Virus record (IMG/VR): IMGVR_UViG_3300020578_000017
Span: 52,450-116,449 of that record
DNA length: 64,000 nucleotides
Direction: 5' to 3' (one strand)
DNA from: a virus
In this document: positions 8,393-16,389 of the stretch, one piece after another
Layout of the letters: each line of letters starts with the position of its first letter
Position numbering within the stretch: position 1 is the first letter of the stretch
Translations under genes and position numbers: made by a program
The notes under the pieces: model-generated
What the model was told of the DNA's origin: nothing
Databases searched by the model: none
Seen by the model: the letters and a program-made list of their open reading frames with translations, nothing else

Positions 8393-9641
8393 CAATTAAC
8401 CTGCCACCTAAAAGATTTGCTAGTTGCTCTGTAGAGCCCATATTTACGCCGCTTTGACTATGTGCGCTATTTCTATTGCGCTTTGGGTTTCTGGCTAGCT
8501 CTACAAGTGGCATAGCTTCAGACTTTCCATTTTTTATTGAGTTTACGAAAGTAGAAAGACTAGGCTGGCTGCTTAGTAAACTGTAAAGAGGGTTACCAAT
8601 TCTATTTCTAGCCTCAATTAATAATACGTCAGCTATTAGTGCTTCTTTAGTAAGACCAAAGTGAGGGCTTCCGAAAAACTTTGCAATAACTAAAAGCTCT
8701 TCGCCAAAAAGATCATAGGCATTTCTGGCTAATGCTTTATTAAAGAAGTCAACCTCTTTTAGTCCCTTTGCCTCGCTATAGGCATCGATAGAAGCCTTGG
8801 CTAAACCAAGACTGACATCTCTAGGTGACTTCTTTGTAAGCATTGTTTCTAGTATTTTAAGCGATTCAATGATATTGTTTGGAACATTAAGTATAACTTT
8901 GATAAAATCTTCTCTTATTTGAAGAGAAAAATGTTCTTTAACTAAGTTTTCAGTTATGCTTCCAAAGATACTAATCTTATCTAATAACATTATAGCATCG
9001 CGCATGTAGTTTTTTGAAAGTTGAGCTAACTGTAATAAAGCTTTTGTTTCAAAAATAAACCCTTCTTGCTCACTTATTAGTGCAAGGCGCTTGCAAATAT
9101 CATCAAGACTGACGTTTACTAACTCTAAATCAAAGCACCTTCCAGACAACTCCGGGGCAATTTTATTTGAGTCTGTGGTAACTAAAATAAGTATAATTTT
9201 ATCTGCAAGATCATCAATTACTTGCTTTAGAAGTATCTGACCTGACATTGAAATAGTATGAGCTTCATCAATAACAATAATCTTTCTTGAAGAAAACTGA
9301 GAAATCTTTTCTTTAAGAATTTTAATGTCATTTACGCTTGAAATACTACCGCCGTCTAACTCGATATAATCTTTGTGTGATTTTGCATAAAAATCTTTAC
9401 AAGACGGACACACAAGACACGGCTCTTGTTCTGCAGTTCTATTGTTGCATAAAATAGAGCTGCTAAATATTCTTGAAAGCGTTGTCTTTCCATTACCATG
9501 CGATCCCTCAAGTATGTAAGCAGCCTTAAAGGCGTTTCTAGCTAAAACAGCCTTTAATAACTTCACAGCACGAGTTTGCCCGACCACATCTTTGAATAGA
9601 TGTGGTCGGTACTTATTCGCGAGAGATACCGAAGTTTGCAC
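8385..9641 (-). CDS. dnaX: Clamp-loader subunit, DnaX (tau/gamma) type
   Basis: The 418-residue protein is an AAA+ ATPase that loads the sliding clamp. Walker A is GSHGNGKT (46-53). A DnaX-type zinc site follows with Cys 65, 75, 78 and 81, then a DEAH Walker B (125-128) and a sensor-1/SRC-like LSGRCF near 163. The zinc site places it with bacterial gamma/tau rather than the T4 gp44 family. The tail is short, so it resembles gamma more than tau. The start is GTG at 9641, 5 bases after the upstream stop. Likely delta and delta-prime partners are at 37728-39175. Confidence 0.88.
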   Translation of the reverse strand: MQTSVSLANKYRPHLFKDVVGQTRAVKLLKAVLARNAFKAAYILEGSHGNGKTTLSRIFSSSILCNNRTAEQEPCLVCPSCKDFYAKSHKDYIELDGGSISSVNDIKILKEKISQFSSRKIIVIDEAHTISMSGQILLKQVIDDLADKIILILVTTDSNKIAPELSGRCFDLELVNVSLDDICKRLALISEQEGFIFETKALLQLAQLSKNYMRDAIMLLDKISIFGSITENLVKEHFSLQIREDFIKVILNVPNNIIESLKILETMLTKKSPRDVSLGLAKASIDAYSEAKGLKEVDFFNKALARNAYDLFGEELLVIAKFFGSPHFGLTKEALIADVLLIEARNRIGNPLYSLLSSQPSLSTFVNSIKNGKSEAMPLVELARNPKRNRNSAHSQSGVNMGSTEQLANLLGGRLIDE

Positions 9642-9646
9642 TGAAA

Positions 9647-10690
9647 TTACGCCAGTTTTGGTAAGTCTAGGTTTAAAAGCGAACCAGCTAGTGACTCATA
9701 CCGTAGTCGGTGGTTGTCGTTCAAGTCCTGGGCTGATCTAGTGATAGTATTAGTAACCTGCCAGAAATTAGAAATATTAGGGTCTAATGCCTGGCCCTCA
9801 ACTGACTCAACAAAGTTTTTGTTAAGCCCTCTGCGGTTTTTAAGAGATGTAAAAAGATCTCTAACTTGATCATTTGATACCTTATGGTCAAGAGATAGAC
9901 GAATTCTTGCCATCATCTCAATCAAATCTTCTTGCATTCTATCTACACAGTTAGTTAGTATAGCAGATAAATCATCAGCCATTATATCTCTAAACTTAGA
10001 AGAAAAGTAAGAAGAGTTACCATACGTTACAATAGCTCCATTGCTACAGATTTTACGAAATAGTAACGCATCAAGCGTAAGTGCTCCCATACACAGTTCT
10101 GAAGACCTAAGATGGAAACCTAAACTACACTCTAGGCCGTCGCCTGGATCAAATGTATGATTTGTGAAAAATCTAGCATGAAAGTCCTCATCTTCCATAC
10201 CTGCACCAGAAGCAAAATCTAAGTTGATATTACCAGAGCCAAAGGATGCCGTAACAATATCAACAAGGTCTTTATTGTCTACAGGTACAATATCTTCGTC
10301 AATAATGGCCCTTACGTGCTTTGGTCCGTCTGTTGTCTCATAATAACGAATAATTTTATTGCTTGATAGTTTTGACTTCTTTGAACCTGAATCATCACCA
10401 GATAAAGCCCTATCAATCCAGAAATTCATAATACCGTCATTTAAGAAGTTTGGATTTTTAACGACAAATGCATGTGGTACTTTAATCATTCTACAAAGCT
10501 GCTTCAACGCAGTTTTTGTTTGAAGTACAAAATCTTCTTGCGTATTCCTATCATGCATGATATGTAATCCCGTCTCAGGGTCATGGCGATAGTCCATACT
10601 ACTCAAATCAATATATTGATTTTTTGTAACGTTTTTTGTGGCCCTTACTTCAGCGTCAAGGACTTCTAATTCACTAATACGATCTGACAC
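9647..10690 (-). CDS. DUF932-like phage protein
   Basis: The protein has 347 residues. The layout resembles DUF932/TIGR03299 phage and plasmid proteins: a central region on self-directed beta strands, then a FFTNHTFDPGDG segment and an ICSNGAIV motif like the C-x-N-G-M motif of that family, followed by helical C-terminal repeats. The biochemical role of this family is not established. The GTG start at 10690 has a strong SD (AGGAGG, 6-base spacing). It sits between primase and dnaX, suggesting a DNA-replication-linked job. Confidence 0.6.
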   Translation of the reverse strand: MSDRISELEVLDAEVRATKNVTKNQYIDLSSMDYRHDPETGLHIMHDRNTQEDFVLQTKTALKQLCRMIKVPHAFVVKNPNFLNDGIMNFWIDRALSGDDSGSKKSKLSSNKIIRYYETTDGPKHVRAIIDEDIVPVDNKDLVDIVTASFGSGNINLDFASGAGMEDEDFHARFFTNHTFDPGDGLECSLGFHLRSSELCMGALTLDALLFRKICSNGAIVTYGNSSYFSSKFRDIMADDLSAILTNCVDRMQEDLIEMMARIRLSLDHKVSNDQVRDLFTSLKNRRGLNKNFVESVEGQALDPNISNFWQVTNTITRSAQDLNDNHRLRYESLAGSLLNLDLPKLA

Positions 10691-10708
10691 GACGCCCTCC
10701 TGTATCGA

Positions 10709-11386
10709 TTATAGAGACAGCTTCTGGATCATATTTCTCGGATCAGACACCCACCACTCATTCAAATCCTTGTAGGGGTACTCCAGAATGCTGGCAGACT
10801 TTCCTACTTTCTGGAATCTGTCTTCCCAATACTCACATCCCTTTCTTCCTGGCTCATCCATATCGAAAGCTAGAATAAACTTGTCTGCATATCTGATAAT
10901 CCTCCTAAATTGTCCTTCAGTGAGTGTCCTTGTCAATGAACAAACCGAGTTTGGTTTTACGTGAGCAATAGAAAGTAAGTCAAATATACCTTCAGTTATG
11001 AAAACAGTCCTACTTTCCCATATATGCGGTAAGGCTTGTTTCCATCCCCAAAAGTTACCTTTAAATGAGGCATACTCTGGTATGAAATGTGAATAGTATT
11101 TAGACGACAATGATCTTGTTGAAAATGAAATAACACTGTTATTGTCATCATGATGTGGAAAGATAAGTCTATTTGTGGTAGGAAACTTACCTGAACAAAA
11201 AGTTTGATTCCACTGACTTGCTTCTATAGAGCTTCCTTGAAGTTGATAAAACTTCTTTATAAATCCTATTGAAAACTTATCTACTAATGAGCTTGTAATG
11301 TTTCTGGATTTTAAATAATCTAAAGCACTAGTTTCTTTCTTAAGTCTTTCATGGGCTTCGGTAGACCAGGCAGTAAGATTCAACAT
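10709..11386 (-). CDS. DnaG-type primase core (TOPRIM domain)
   Basis: The protein has 225 residues. The TOPRIM signature is clear: VFITEGIFDLLS (Glu of motif I) and FILAFDMDEPGRKG (D-x-D-x-x-G). The segment before it matches the DnaG RNA-polymerase-domain N-part (ALDYLKSRNIT and IFPHHD). There is no N-terminal zinc-binding domain and no C-terminal helicase-binding domain, so it is a minimal primase, as in several phages. It makes RNA primers for lagging-strand synthesis. The ATG at 11386 lies just downstream of a TATAAG box and an intrinsic terminator. Confidence 0.82.
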   Translation of the reverse strand: MLNLTAWSTEAHERLKKETSALDYLKSRNITSSLVDKFSIGFIKKFYQLQGSSIEASQWNQTFCSGKFPTTNRLIFPHHDDNNSVISFSTRSLSSKYYSHFIPEYASFKGNFWGWKQALPHIWESRTVFITEGIFDLLSIAHVKPNSVCSLTRTLTEGQFRRIIRYADKFILAFDMDEPGRKGCEYWEDRFQKVGKSASILEYPYKDLNEWWVSDPRNMIQKLSL

Positions 11387-11396
11387 AGGGTAAATA

Positions 11397-11402
11397 CTTA
11401 TA
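11397..11402 (-). promoter_or_regulatory. Putative -10 box for the primase operon
   Basis: TATAAG in the context TTCTATAAGT reads on the minus strand immediately after the terminator of the upstream gene and 10 bases before the primase ATG. No -35 match is seen. The leader would be about 4 bases. It matches the CTATAA-type boxes found elsewhere in the window. Confidence 0.45.
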
Positions 11403-11408
11403 GAAAAA

Positions 11409-11438
11409 GGGCCTGTTAGGTATTTACCTAACAGGCCC
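11409..11438 (-). terminator. Intrinsic terminator after the fibronectin-domain gene
   Basis: A perfect 14-base inverted repeat (GGGCCTGTTAGGTA and its complement, 2-base centre) is followed on the minus strand by CCCTTTTTCT. It separates the virion-type gene from the primase operon. Confidence 0.92.
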
Positions 11439-11453
11439 CAGTCTCTGTGTTTA

Positions 11454-12590
11454 CTAGGGAACGACTACCGTGTCAGTAGCGAATCTGGGTGAACCAGCTA
11501 CCCTTACGTGAATGTAAGCAGTACCGCCGCCAGCAAATGCTGCTAGGTTTAGGCCAGCAACATCAGTATCGGCATTGGCGACCCAGACTAAACCAGGTGT
11601 GCCGTTGTTATCGATCTGGTACTGGTAACCAACAGAACCGATATCAGCTACCGCAGTCCAAGAAGCAGTACCGCCTGCTAGTAAGGTAACAGTGGCAGGT
11701 GCTGGGAATAGGTTAACTGAGACAGGGTCGCTTAGCTCTGAGTAACGACCTGTGCTGCTGATTGCTCTGACCTTAAAAGAGAAAGTACCGTTTGATACCC
11801 TGTCTAAATTTACATCTTCGTTAGAAGCAGTAATGAACGCCGCATCTAGCAAACGGTTTGGAGTTGTGTTGGTCCAGGGATAATCGTAAGGTACGAGAAT
11901 GACACCATAGTCACCGTTCTCGTTGGCTTCCCATAGCTCCCAAGCTACTACTTCATCAGCGGCTGCAGCATTATCCCAGTTGAAAGTGATGCGATACTTG
12001 CCATCCATACCTAACCAGACAGATGAAGCCTCTAGGCCAGTTGGAGCCGCAGGATTGGTGAATGGGGACTCTTCTCTGCCGTAGTAAGGGTCAGAGTTTA
12101 CCATATCATTCATTGGGTCATTGTCACGTACAACAACACCAATTTCATTTAGTACAGGGACTTCATTTGCAACATCAGAATGTACACTGGTATCTACTGG
12201 ATCTAAAGCGCCCTGAGCGGATACTGGCTCCACTAAGGACTCTACGCGAGTGCGGGGGAAAGAGCTCTGCTCTTGTTGAGAGACCTGAAGACCTTCTGCT
12301 ACTTCTGCGGCAGTAAAGCCCTTGCGAAGTGTTACAGACTGATTTTCTACTTCAGAGTTTAAAATTGCTGCGGCGTGCTGACCATCTAGAGTTTCCTCGG
12401 ATGGGGCATAATCGCCTTGAGTATTGTCTGATAAGCCTAGATCATCAGAAATGTCACTGGATACACCATTACGCTCACTAGAGCTTGTAACGGTCCCAGG
12501 CGCTCCGCCAGTTACAGGGAATCTGTATTCTAATGAGGGTGATCCTGCAAAAGGATCAGAATGCTCGGCGTCTTGCGGACCAAGGGGCAT
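11454..12590 (-). CDS. Virion-type protein with fibronectin-III-like domains
   Basis: The protein has 378 residues. The N-terminal ~170 residues are hydrophilic, low in structure and rich in Ser/Glu/Asp/Pro. Residues ~180-290 form an FN3-like domain (PAAPTGLEASSVW ... FSFKVRAIS), and a second one at ~297-378 carries the GYQYQI and AYIHVRVAGS strands also seen in the fibre proteins at 27562-34559. GC content and codon use look richer than neighbours, an SD AGGAGG precedes the ATG at 12590, and a strong terminator follows. These are signs of an abundant, independently expressed structural protein such as a head decoration. Confidence 0.7.
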   Translation of the reverse strand: MPLGPQDAEHSDPFAGSPSLEYRFPVTGGAPGTVTSSSERNGVSSDISDDLGLSDNTQGDYAPSEETLDGQHAAAILNSEVENQSVTLRKGFTAAEVAEGLQVSQQEQSSFPRTRVESLVEPVSAQGALDPVDTSVHSDVANEVPVLNEIGVVVRDNDPMNDMVNSDPYYGREESPFTNPAAPTGLEASSVWLGMDGKYRITFNWDNAAAADEVVAWELWEANENGDYGVILVPYDYPWTNTTPNRLLDAAFITASNEDVNLDRVSNGTFSFKVRAISSTGRYSELSDPVSVNLFPAPATVTLLAGGTASWTAVADIGSVGYQYQIDNNGTPGLVWVANADTDVAGLNLAAFAGGGTAYIHVRVAGSPRFATDTVVVP

Positions 12591-12657
12591 AAGAAACCTC
12601 CTAAAAAGGGAAAAATAAATACCAGTAATCTAAAAGAAATACAATAATAAAGATTAA

Positions 12658-13185
12658 CTAATTGCCATCTTCAGGAAATAGTTTCTTCGTAAGCTCTTCT
12701 ACATTTTCTTCATTATCTAAAGATGATTTTCCAAACCTAAAGTTCGCCCACTCTTGGTTAGATATCCAAAACTTTATCTTATCTAAAAATGAAAGTTTAG
12801 GCAGGTTAGCTTCTTCCCCAAGTACCCACCTTAGCATATACATATCTCTAAACTCATGCTGTAGAACTTCAGGATCGGATATTTTTTCCATAAATTCTAC
12901 ATAGATATCTTGCTTGTTGTATCTTGGAGAAAAGTATTGACAAAATCTTGCATCTGCTACTGTTTCGCAGATGTTTCCTTCCCAGGAAGATGGATCTTCC
13001 GAGTTTAGCATACATAGCCCAACATGGTCTACAACTATCATATTATCCTTATTATTCAAATAAGAATGAACATGATTATGTAGACAATTATGAGGTTTTT
13101 TTCCTAGTTTTTTTTGAAATGCTTTTTCAAGATTTCTTCCCAGAAGCTGATGATACTTCTGTTTAACCTCTGACTCGTCTCTCAT
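12658..13185 (-). CDS. Hypothetical Cys/His-rich protein
   Basis: The protein has 175 residues. Four cysteines occur in the first half: 34 (NCLHNHVH), 58 (GLCML), 73 (ICETV) and 82 (FCQYF), with nearby histidines, so a metal site is possible. The C-terminus is acidic. It starts 4 bases after the Rad50-C-like stop in the recombination cluster. I do not recognise the family; a role in DNA repair is only a contextual guess. The ATG is at 13185. Confidence 0.7.
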   Translation of the reverse strand: MRDESEVKQKYHQLLGRNLEKAFQKKLGKKPHNCLHNHVHSYLNNKDNMIVVDHVGLCMLNSEDPSSWEGNICETVADARFCQYFSPRYNKQDIYVEFMEKISDPEVLQHEFRDMYMLRWVLGEEANLPKLSFLDKIKFWISNQEWANFRFGKSSLDNEENVEELTKKLFPEDGN

Positions 13186-13189
13186 GTAT

Positions 13190-13801
13190 TTAAACTTGCT
13201 TTATTACTAACTGGTTATGCGCCTTGTGGCACTTATATCTAATATGTGCATTTTCTGCAAACTGCTCTTGGTGAGTGACAAGTAGAAAATCACAACGCAT
13301 TCTCTCTGCCATTACCCTTAAAAATTCAGAGCATGGCTTTTGAAACTCTTCTGAAACGCCTGCAAAAATCTCATCACCAACAATCAACGGATAAAGCCCT
13401 AAGTTTGTAACAACAATGAGCCTTAAAATAAAACTGATAACACAAAGCATTCCGCCTCCAAAGCTATCGTCTAAAGAAGCCTCTACTCCGTCTACACTAA
13501 GCATAGGCTCATAGTGCAGTTGATCTCTTTTTACTGACTTCTTAAAGAAGAACTTTATATCTTCATAGACATGTCCAAAAATGCTCTTAAGTCCAAAAGT
13601 GACTAAACCCTCTATCTGATCTACATTGTCATGAGACATTTTGTCCAAAAGAACTTTTAGAACTTCATGGGTTTCAAGTAGCAGGGACTGTTCTTCAACT
13701 AAGCTAGTAATCTCATTCTCTAGCTCTTTTTTCCTGGACTTTAATTCGTCAAGTTTTCCAGACTGACGATCTATTTGTCTTTTAAGGGTTTCAAAATCCA
13801 A
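13190..13801 (-). CDS. Rad50/SbcC-like C-terminal ATPase half (separate gene)
   Basis: The protein has 203 residues. An N-terminal coiled coil (residues 1-55) leads into an ABC/SMC lobe with signature-like DSFGGG (112-117), Walker B LYPLIVGDE (136-144, D143/E144) and an H-loop LLVTHQE (174-179). There is no Walker A and no zinc hook; those lie in the separate gene at 16379-17563. The two products probably pair to make one Rad50-like ATPase with the Mre11-like nuclease. Alternatively it is a stand-alone ABC-type half protein. The ATG is at 13801, 4 bases from the upstream coiled-coil gene. Confidence 0.8.
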   Translation of the reverse strand: MDFETLKRQIDRQSGKLDELKSRKKELENEITSLVEEQSLLLETHEVLKVLLDKMSHDNVDQIEGLVTFGLKSIFGHVYEDIKFFFKKSVKRDQLHYEPMLSVDGVEASLDDSFGGGMLCVISFILRLIVVTNLGLYPLIVGDEIFAGVSEEFQKPCSEFLRVMAERMRCDFLLVTHQEQFAENAHIRYKCHKAHNQLVIKQV

Positions 13802-13805
13802 CTTA

Positions 13806-14087
13806 CTAAACCTCTTTTAGGCGATCTTGAATCTCTTGCAATGCGCTTGATAGAGAAGCAGTGTCTTTTTCAAAATTTGCAACTTCTTTCTCTAGCTCTT
13901 CTGTCTTTTCTTTGATAATGTCATCTAGTTTTTCAGGATCAAGGCCTAATGAGTTAAGTTGCTTAATCAAGTCTTCCCTTTGCTTGGTTAAGTTTGCCCT
14001 TCTTTCCTCAAGGCGTACTTTGTCTTCCTTTGCAGTATCAAGAGCTTTCTTGGTCTGCAGTACCCTGGCTTCTAAATCTAGTTCCAT
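13806..14087 (-). CDS. Coiled-coil protein in the recombination cluster
   Basis: The protein has 93 residues, almost entirely heptad-like helix (TKKALDTAKEDKVRLEERRANL) rich in Glu, Lys and Leu. I chose the ATG at 14087 because a perfect SD (AGGAGG at 14100-14095, 7-base spacing) precedes it; the frame is open further upstream but has no signal. It could supply a coiled-coil arm to the split Rad50, since it lies between the two halves and next to the C-terminal one. That is inference. Confidence 0.75.
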   Translation of the reverse strand: MELDLEARVLQTKKALDTAKEDKVRLEERRANLTKQREDLIKQLNSLGLDPEKLDDIIKEKTEELEKEVANFEKDTASLSSALQEIQDRLKEV

Positions 14088-14128
14088 GAACATTCCTCCT
14101 ATATTCATATAGAGACTGAGGGAAACAT

Positions 14129-14581
14129 ATGTTGAAACTTGTTCATCACACCGATGAGATATTACGTCAAGTCGCAAATCCGGTCAAAAAAATCACTCGA
14201 CAGGTAAGGTCTGACGTTTCTGAGATGTTTGACATTATGTATAAGTCTAAAGGTATAGGACTTTCTGCACCGCAAGTCGGTATATCTTTGCAAATTATAA
14301 CGATAGATACCGAAAATGACCCTTTTGTGCTGATAAATCCTAAGATTTTAAAGAAATCTCAGAAAACTATCACTAACATAGAGGCTTGTCTATCATTTCC
14401 TGATAGTTTTTATCAAGTTGAGAGAAGTAGCAGTATAGTAGTTGAGGCAAAAGACATTAATTTTAGAAAAATATCTTTCACTGCTACTGGAATTACGGCT
14501 ATTTGCATTCAACACGAGTATGATCACCTACTTGGTATCACATTTGATACCATAGGAACTCTAGTGCCTCTAAAAATCTAA
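14129..14581 (+). CDS. def: Peptide deformylase
   Basis: The 150-residue enzyme removes the formyl group from nascent N-terminal Met. All three motifs are intact: GIGLSAPQ (42-49, standing for GxGLAAxQ), EACLS (85-89, Cys metal ligand) and HEYDH (129-133). It lacks the C-terminal extension of bacterial enzymes, as phage deformylases usually do. It is the only plus-strand gene in the left 40 kb, divergent from the coiled-coil gene, and its end overlaps the convergent Cas4-like gene by 12 bases. Confidence 0.93.
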   Translation: MLKLVHHTDEILRQVANPVKKITRQVRSDVSEMFDIMYKSKGIGLSAPQVGISLQIITIDTENDPFVLINPKILKKSQKTITNIEACLSFPDSFYQVERSSSIVVEAKDINFRKISFTATGITAICIQHEYDHLLGITFDTIGTLVPLKI

Positions 14582-15418
14582 GTTAATTACCGAAGAATCG
14601 CCAAATTTGTCATGAATTTCCTTATTTTTGGCGTATTTTTTGTCGTTTTCCCAAAACTTCTTGGAATCGCACTCGTTTTTGTAAGCACAGAACCTGCAAC
14701 TTGCAAAACTTGGTGTAGCATTGAACTTTTTCTCTCTTATGGAGTCAAAAGTTGCTTTTAGATCCACCATGAACTTAGATAATACAGTGGGATCTACTTC
14801 ATATATATCAATATCACCATATCTTATATACTGGTAACCCACTCTTATCGGTACTTTTTCACCAAAAAAGGATCTAGCCATAAGAAAGTAAAAGTATAGC
14901 TGCCTAGAGTCCAGGTACTTGTCTCTTGTTTTTGATGTTTTTCCATCGATAATGAATAGAGTACCGTCTCTTAAGGTAATCAAGTCTATTCTTCCTGTAA
15001 TCTTTTTACCTTCTTCTATTTGTACTTTTCCTGGATTGACTTCTGCCTTCAATCCTGTGTTTAAAAAACCATCATCCTTTAGAGTTTTGAAGCATTTAGG
15101 TAAGCAATGAGCTGCTAACCCAAGAAGCTCTTGATACTCCTCGTCATGGTCCCAGATTATAAAGCTTTTTTCTACAATAGATGATCCAACGGTGTGGGCA
15201 TTATCTAGAATCCACTGCAACCAAGATTCTTCAGGCTGTAGGTGTATTTTATTTTTTACCCAAATCTCAAATAAATCAGCACATAATGTGCCAAAAAAAG
15301 CATTCTTTTTATTCTCAAGTTCCTTAGGCTGAACCCTGTCAATATATCTTAACTTATAACGTTCAGGGCATTCCTGATAATCCTTGAATCCGTGGAAAGA
15401 TAATACAATATCAGACAA
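14570..15418 (-). CDS. Cas4/RecB-type Fe-S exonuclease
   Basis: The protein has 282 residues. The PD-(D/E)xK core is visible as GRID (142-145), IIDGK (156-160, D158/K160) and the QLYFYFL helix after it (Gln 173). Four cysteines suit a [4Fe-4S] cluster: C17 in QECPERYK and C241, C244, C250 in CRFCAYKNEC, the Cas4/AddB arrangement. It probably processes DNA ends with the adjacent Mre11/Rad50-like proteins. The ATG at 15418 is 2 bases from the upstream stop. No cas1/cas2 or array is present, so this is not a CRISPR gene. Confidence 0.87.
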   Translation of the reverse strand: MSDIVLSFHGFKDYQECPERYKLRYIDRVQPKELENKKNAFFGTLCADLFEIWVKNKIHLQPEESWLQWILDNAHTVGSSIVEKSFIIWDHDEEYQELLGLAAHCLPKCFKTLKDDGFLNTGLKAEVNPGKVQIEEGKKITGRIDLITLRDGTLFIIDGKTSKTRDKYLDSRQLYFYFLMARSFFGEKVPIRVGYQYIRYGDIDIYEVDPTVLSKFMVDLKATFDSIREKKFNATPSFASCRFCAYKNECDSKKFWENDKKYAKNKEIHDKFGDSSVINLDF

Positions 15419-15420
15419 TT

Positions 15421-16389
15421 TTATAAACCTGAGTTCGTAAGATACTCAACTACGCGATCTCTTACTTTTCTAGATATTTCCATGTTGTCTAAAGTTGATG
15501 AGACCAGATCAGCACTTGCTGTTCTAGCCAAGTTTGTCTGTACTAGCTTATCGCAGAACTCTTTGAAAGAGTTCTGTACTTCCACTTGGTCTTCGTGCTT
15601 TCTAACATTGAATACTTTGCTTCCGTGGTTGATCTTAAGTGGAATACGACGCTGCCTGAACCTGACATCATTCTCAAACTTTTCTACGGTAAGCAGGGTA
15701 ACAACAACATCCCTATCAATATTATCAGTAGTTAAGGATCCTCTCATAAGGGAACCAGGTTGGTCAAATACCTTGCCTCCATACTCAAAGAACTTCTGAG
15801 GAGAATGATCATGTCCAACTAAAGTGTAATCAACTTCTGAGTCTGCCATGTCAATAAAAGACCACCGCTTCTCACCAAAGAAATCAGAACCTGATGCATC
15901 GCAAAACTCATGAACTACGGCAAGTAGAAAGTCTGAATCATTCTTCTTTATGTTTTTATAATCATCTAAAGTCTTACCATAGGCAACTCCAGCTACTTTG
16001 ACATTTAAGTCTTCTAACGTAAAGTCAATGTGGCTAGCGTCTATGTCCTCACAAGTGCCTGTTTGAAATAGAACACCTAATGGCTGTTGGGGAAGACTAT
16101 CCAATCGACCATGATATAAATCATGATTTCCTGCTACTGTTAAAAACCTAAAGCCTTCAAACTCTTTGATGATCCTGGAAACTAACCTGTGGCTAGTTTT
16201 GCTTGGAGTAGGATGATGAAAAACGTCACCAGTTGATATAAATGCTGACGCATCATGCTCCAACATGAGATTTTTAATCTGCCTTATTTTATCAAACATA
16301 GCAGCTTCGTAATCATCAATTCTTGACGAAGGAGCATTGTCTGCAAAGTGTATATCACCACACATGATAAAAGATATTTTAGCTGACAT
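15421..16389 (-). CDS. sbcD: Mre11/SbcD-like nuclease (T4 gp47 analogue)
   Basis: The protein has 322 residues. The metallophosphoesterase motifs are all present in order: GDIH (11-14), GDVFHH (54-59), GNHD (87-90), VHE (159-161) and GHDH (192-195). With a Rad50-like ATPase it trims double-strand ends for recombination-dependent replication. The ATG at 16389 overlaps the end of the Rad50-N gene by 11 bases, so the two subunits are translationally coupled. Confidence 0.92.
   Translation of the reverse strand: MSAKISFIMCGDIHFADNAPSSRIDDYEAAMFDKIRQIKNLMLEHDASAFISTGDVFHHPTPSKTSHRLVSRIIKEFEGFRFLTVAGNHDLYHGRLDSLPQQPLGVLFQTGTCEDIDASHIDFTLEDLNVKVAGVAYGKTLDDYKNIKKNDSDFLLAVVHEFCDASGSDFFGEKRWSFIDMADSEVDYTLVGHDHSPQKFFEYGGKVFDQPGSLMRGSLTTDNIDRDVVVTLLTVEKFENDVRFRQRRIPLKINHGSKVFNVRKHEDQVEVQNSFKEFCDKLVQTNLARTASADLVSSTLDNMEISRKVRDRVVEYLTNSGL

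Noticed and set aside
14570-15418. Cas4 as part of a CRISPR system
   Set aside because: No cas1, cas2 or repeat array is present, and the neighbours are Mre11/Rad50 genes; Cas4-like nucleases are common in phage recombination loci.
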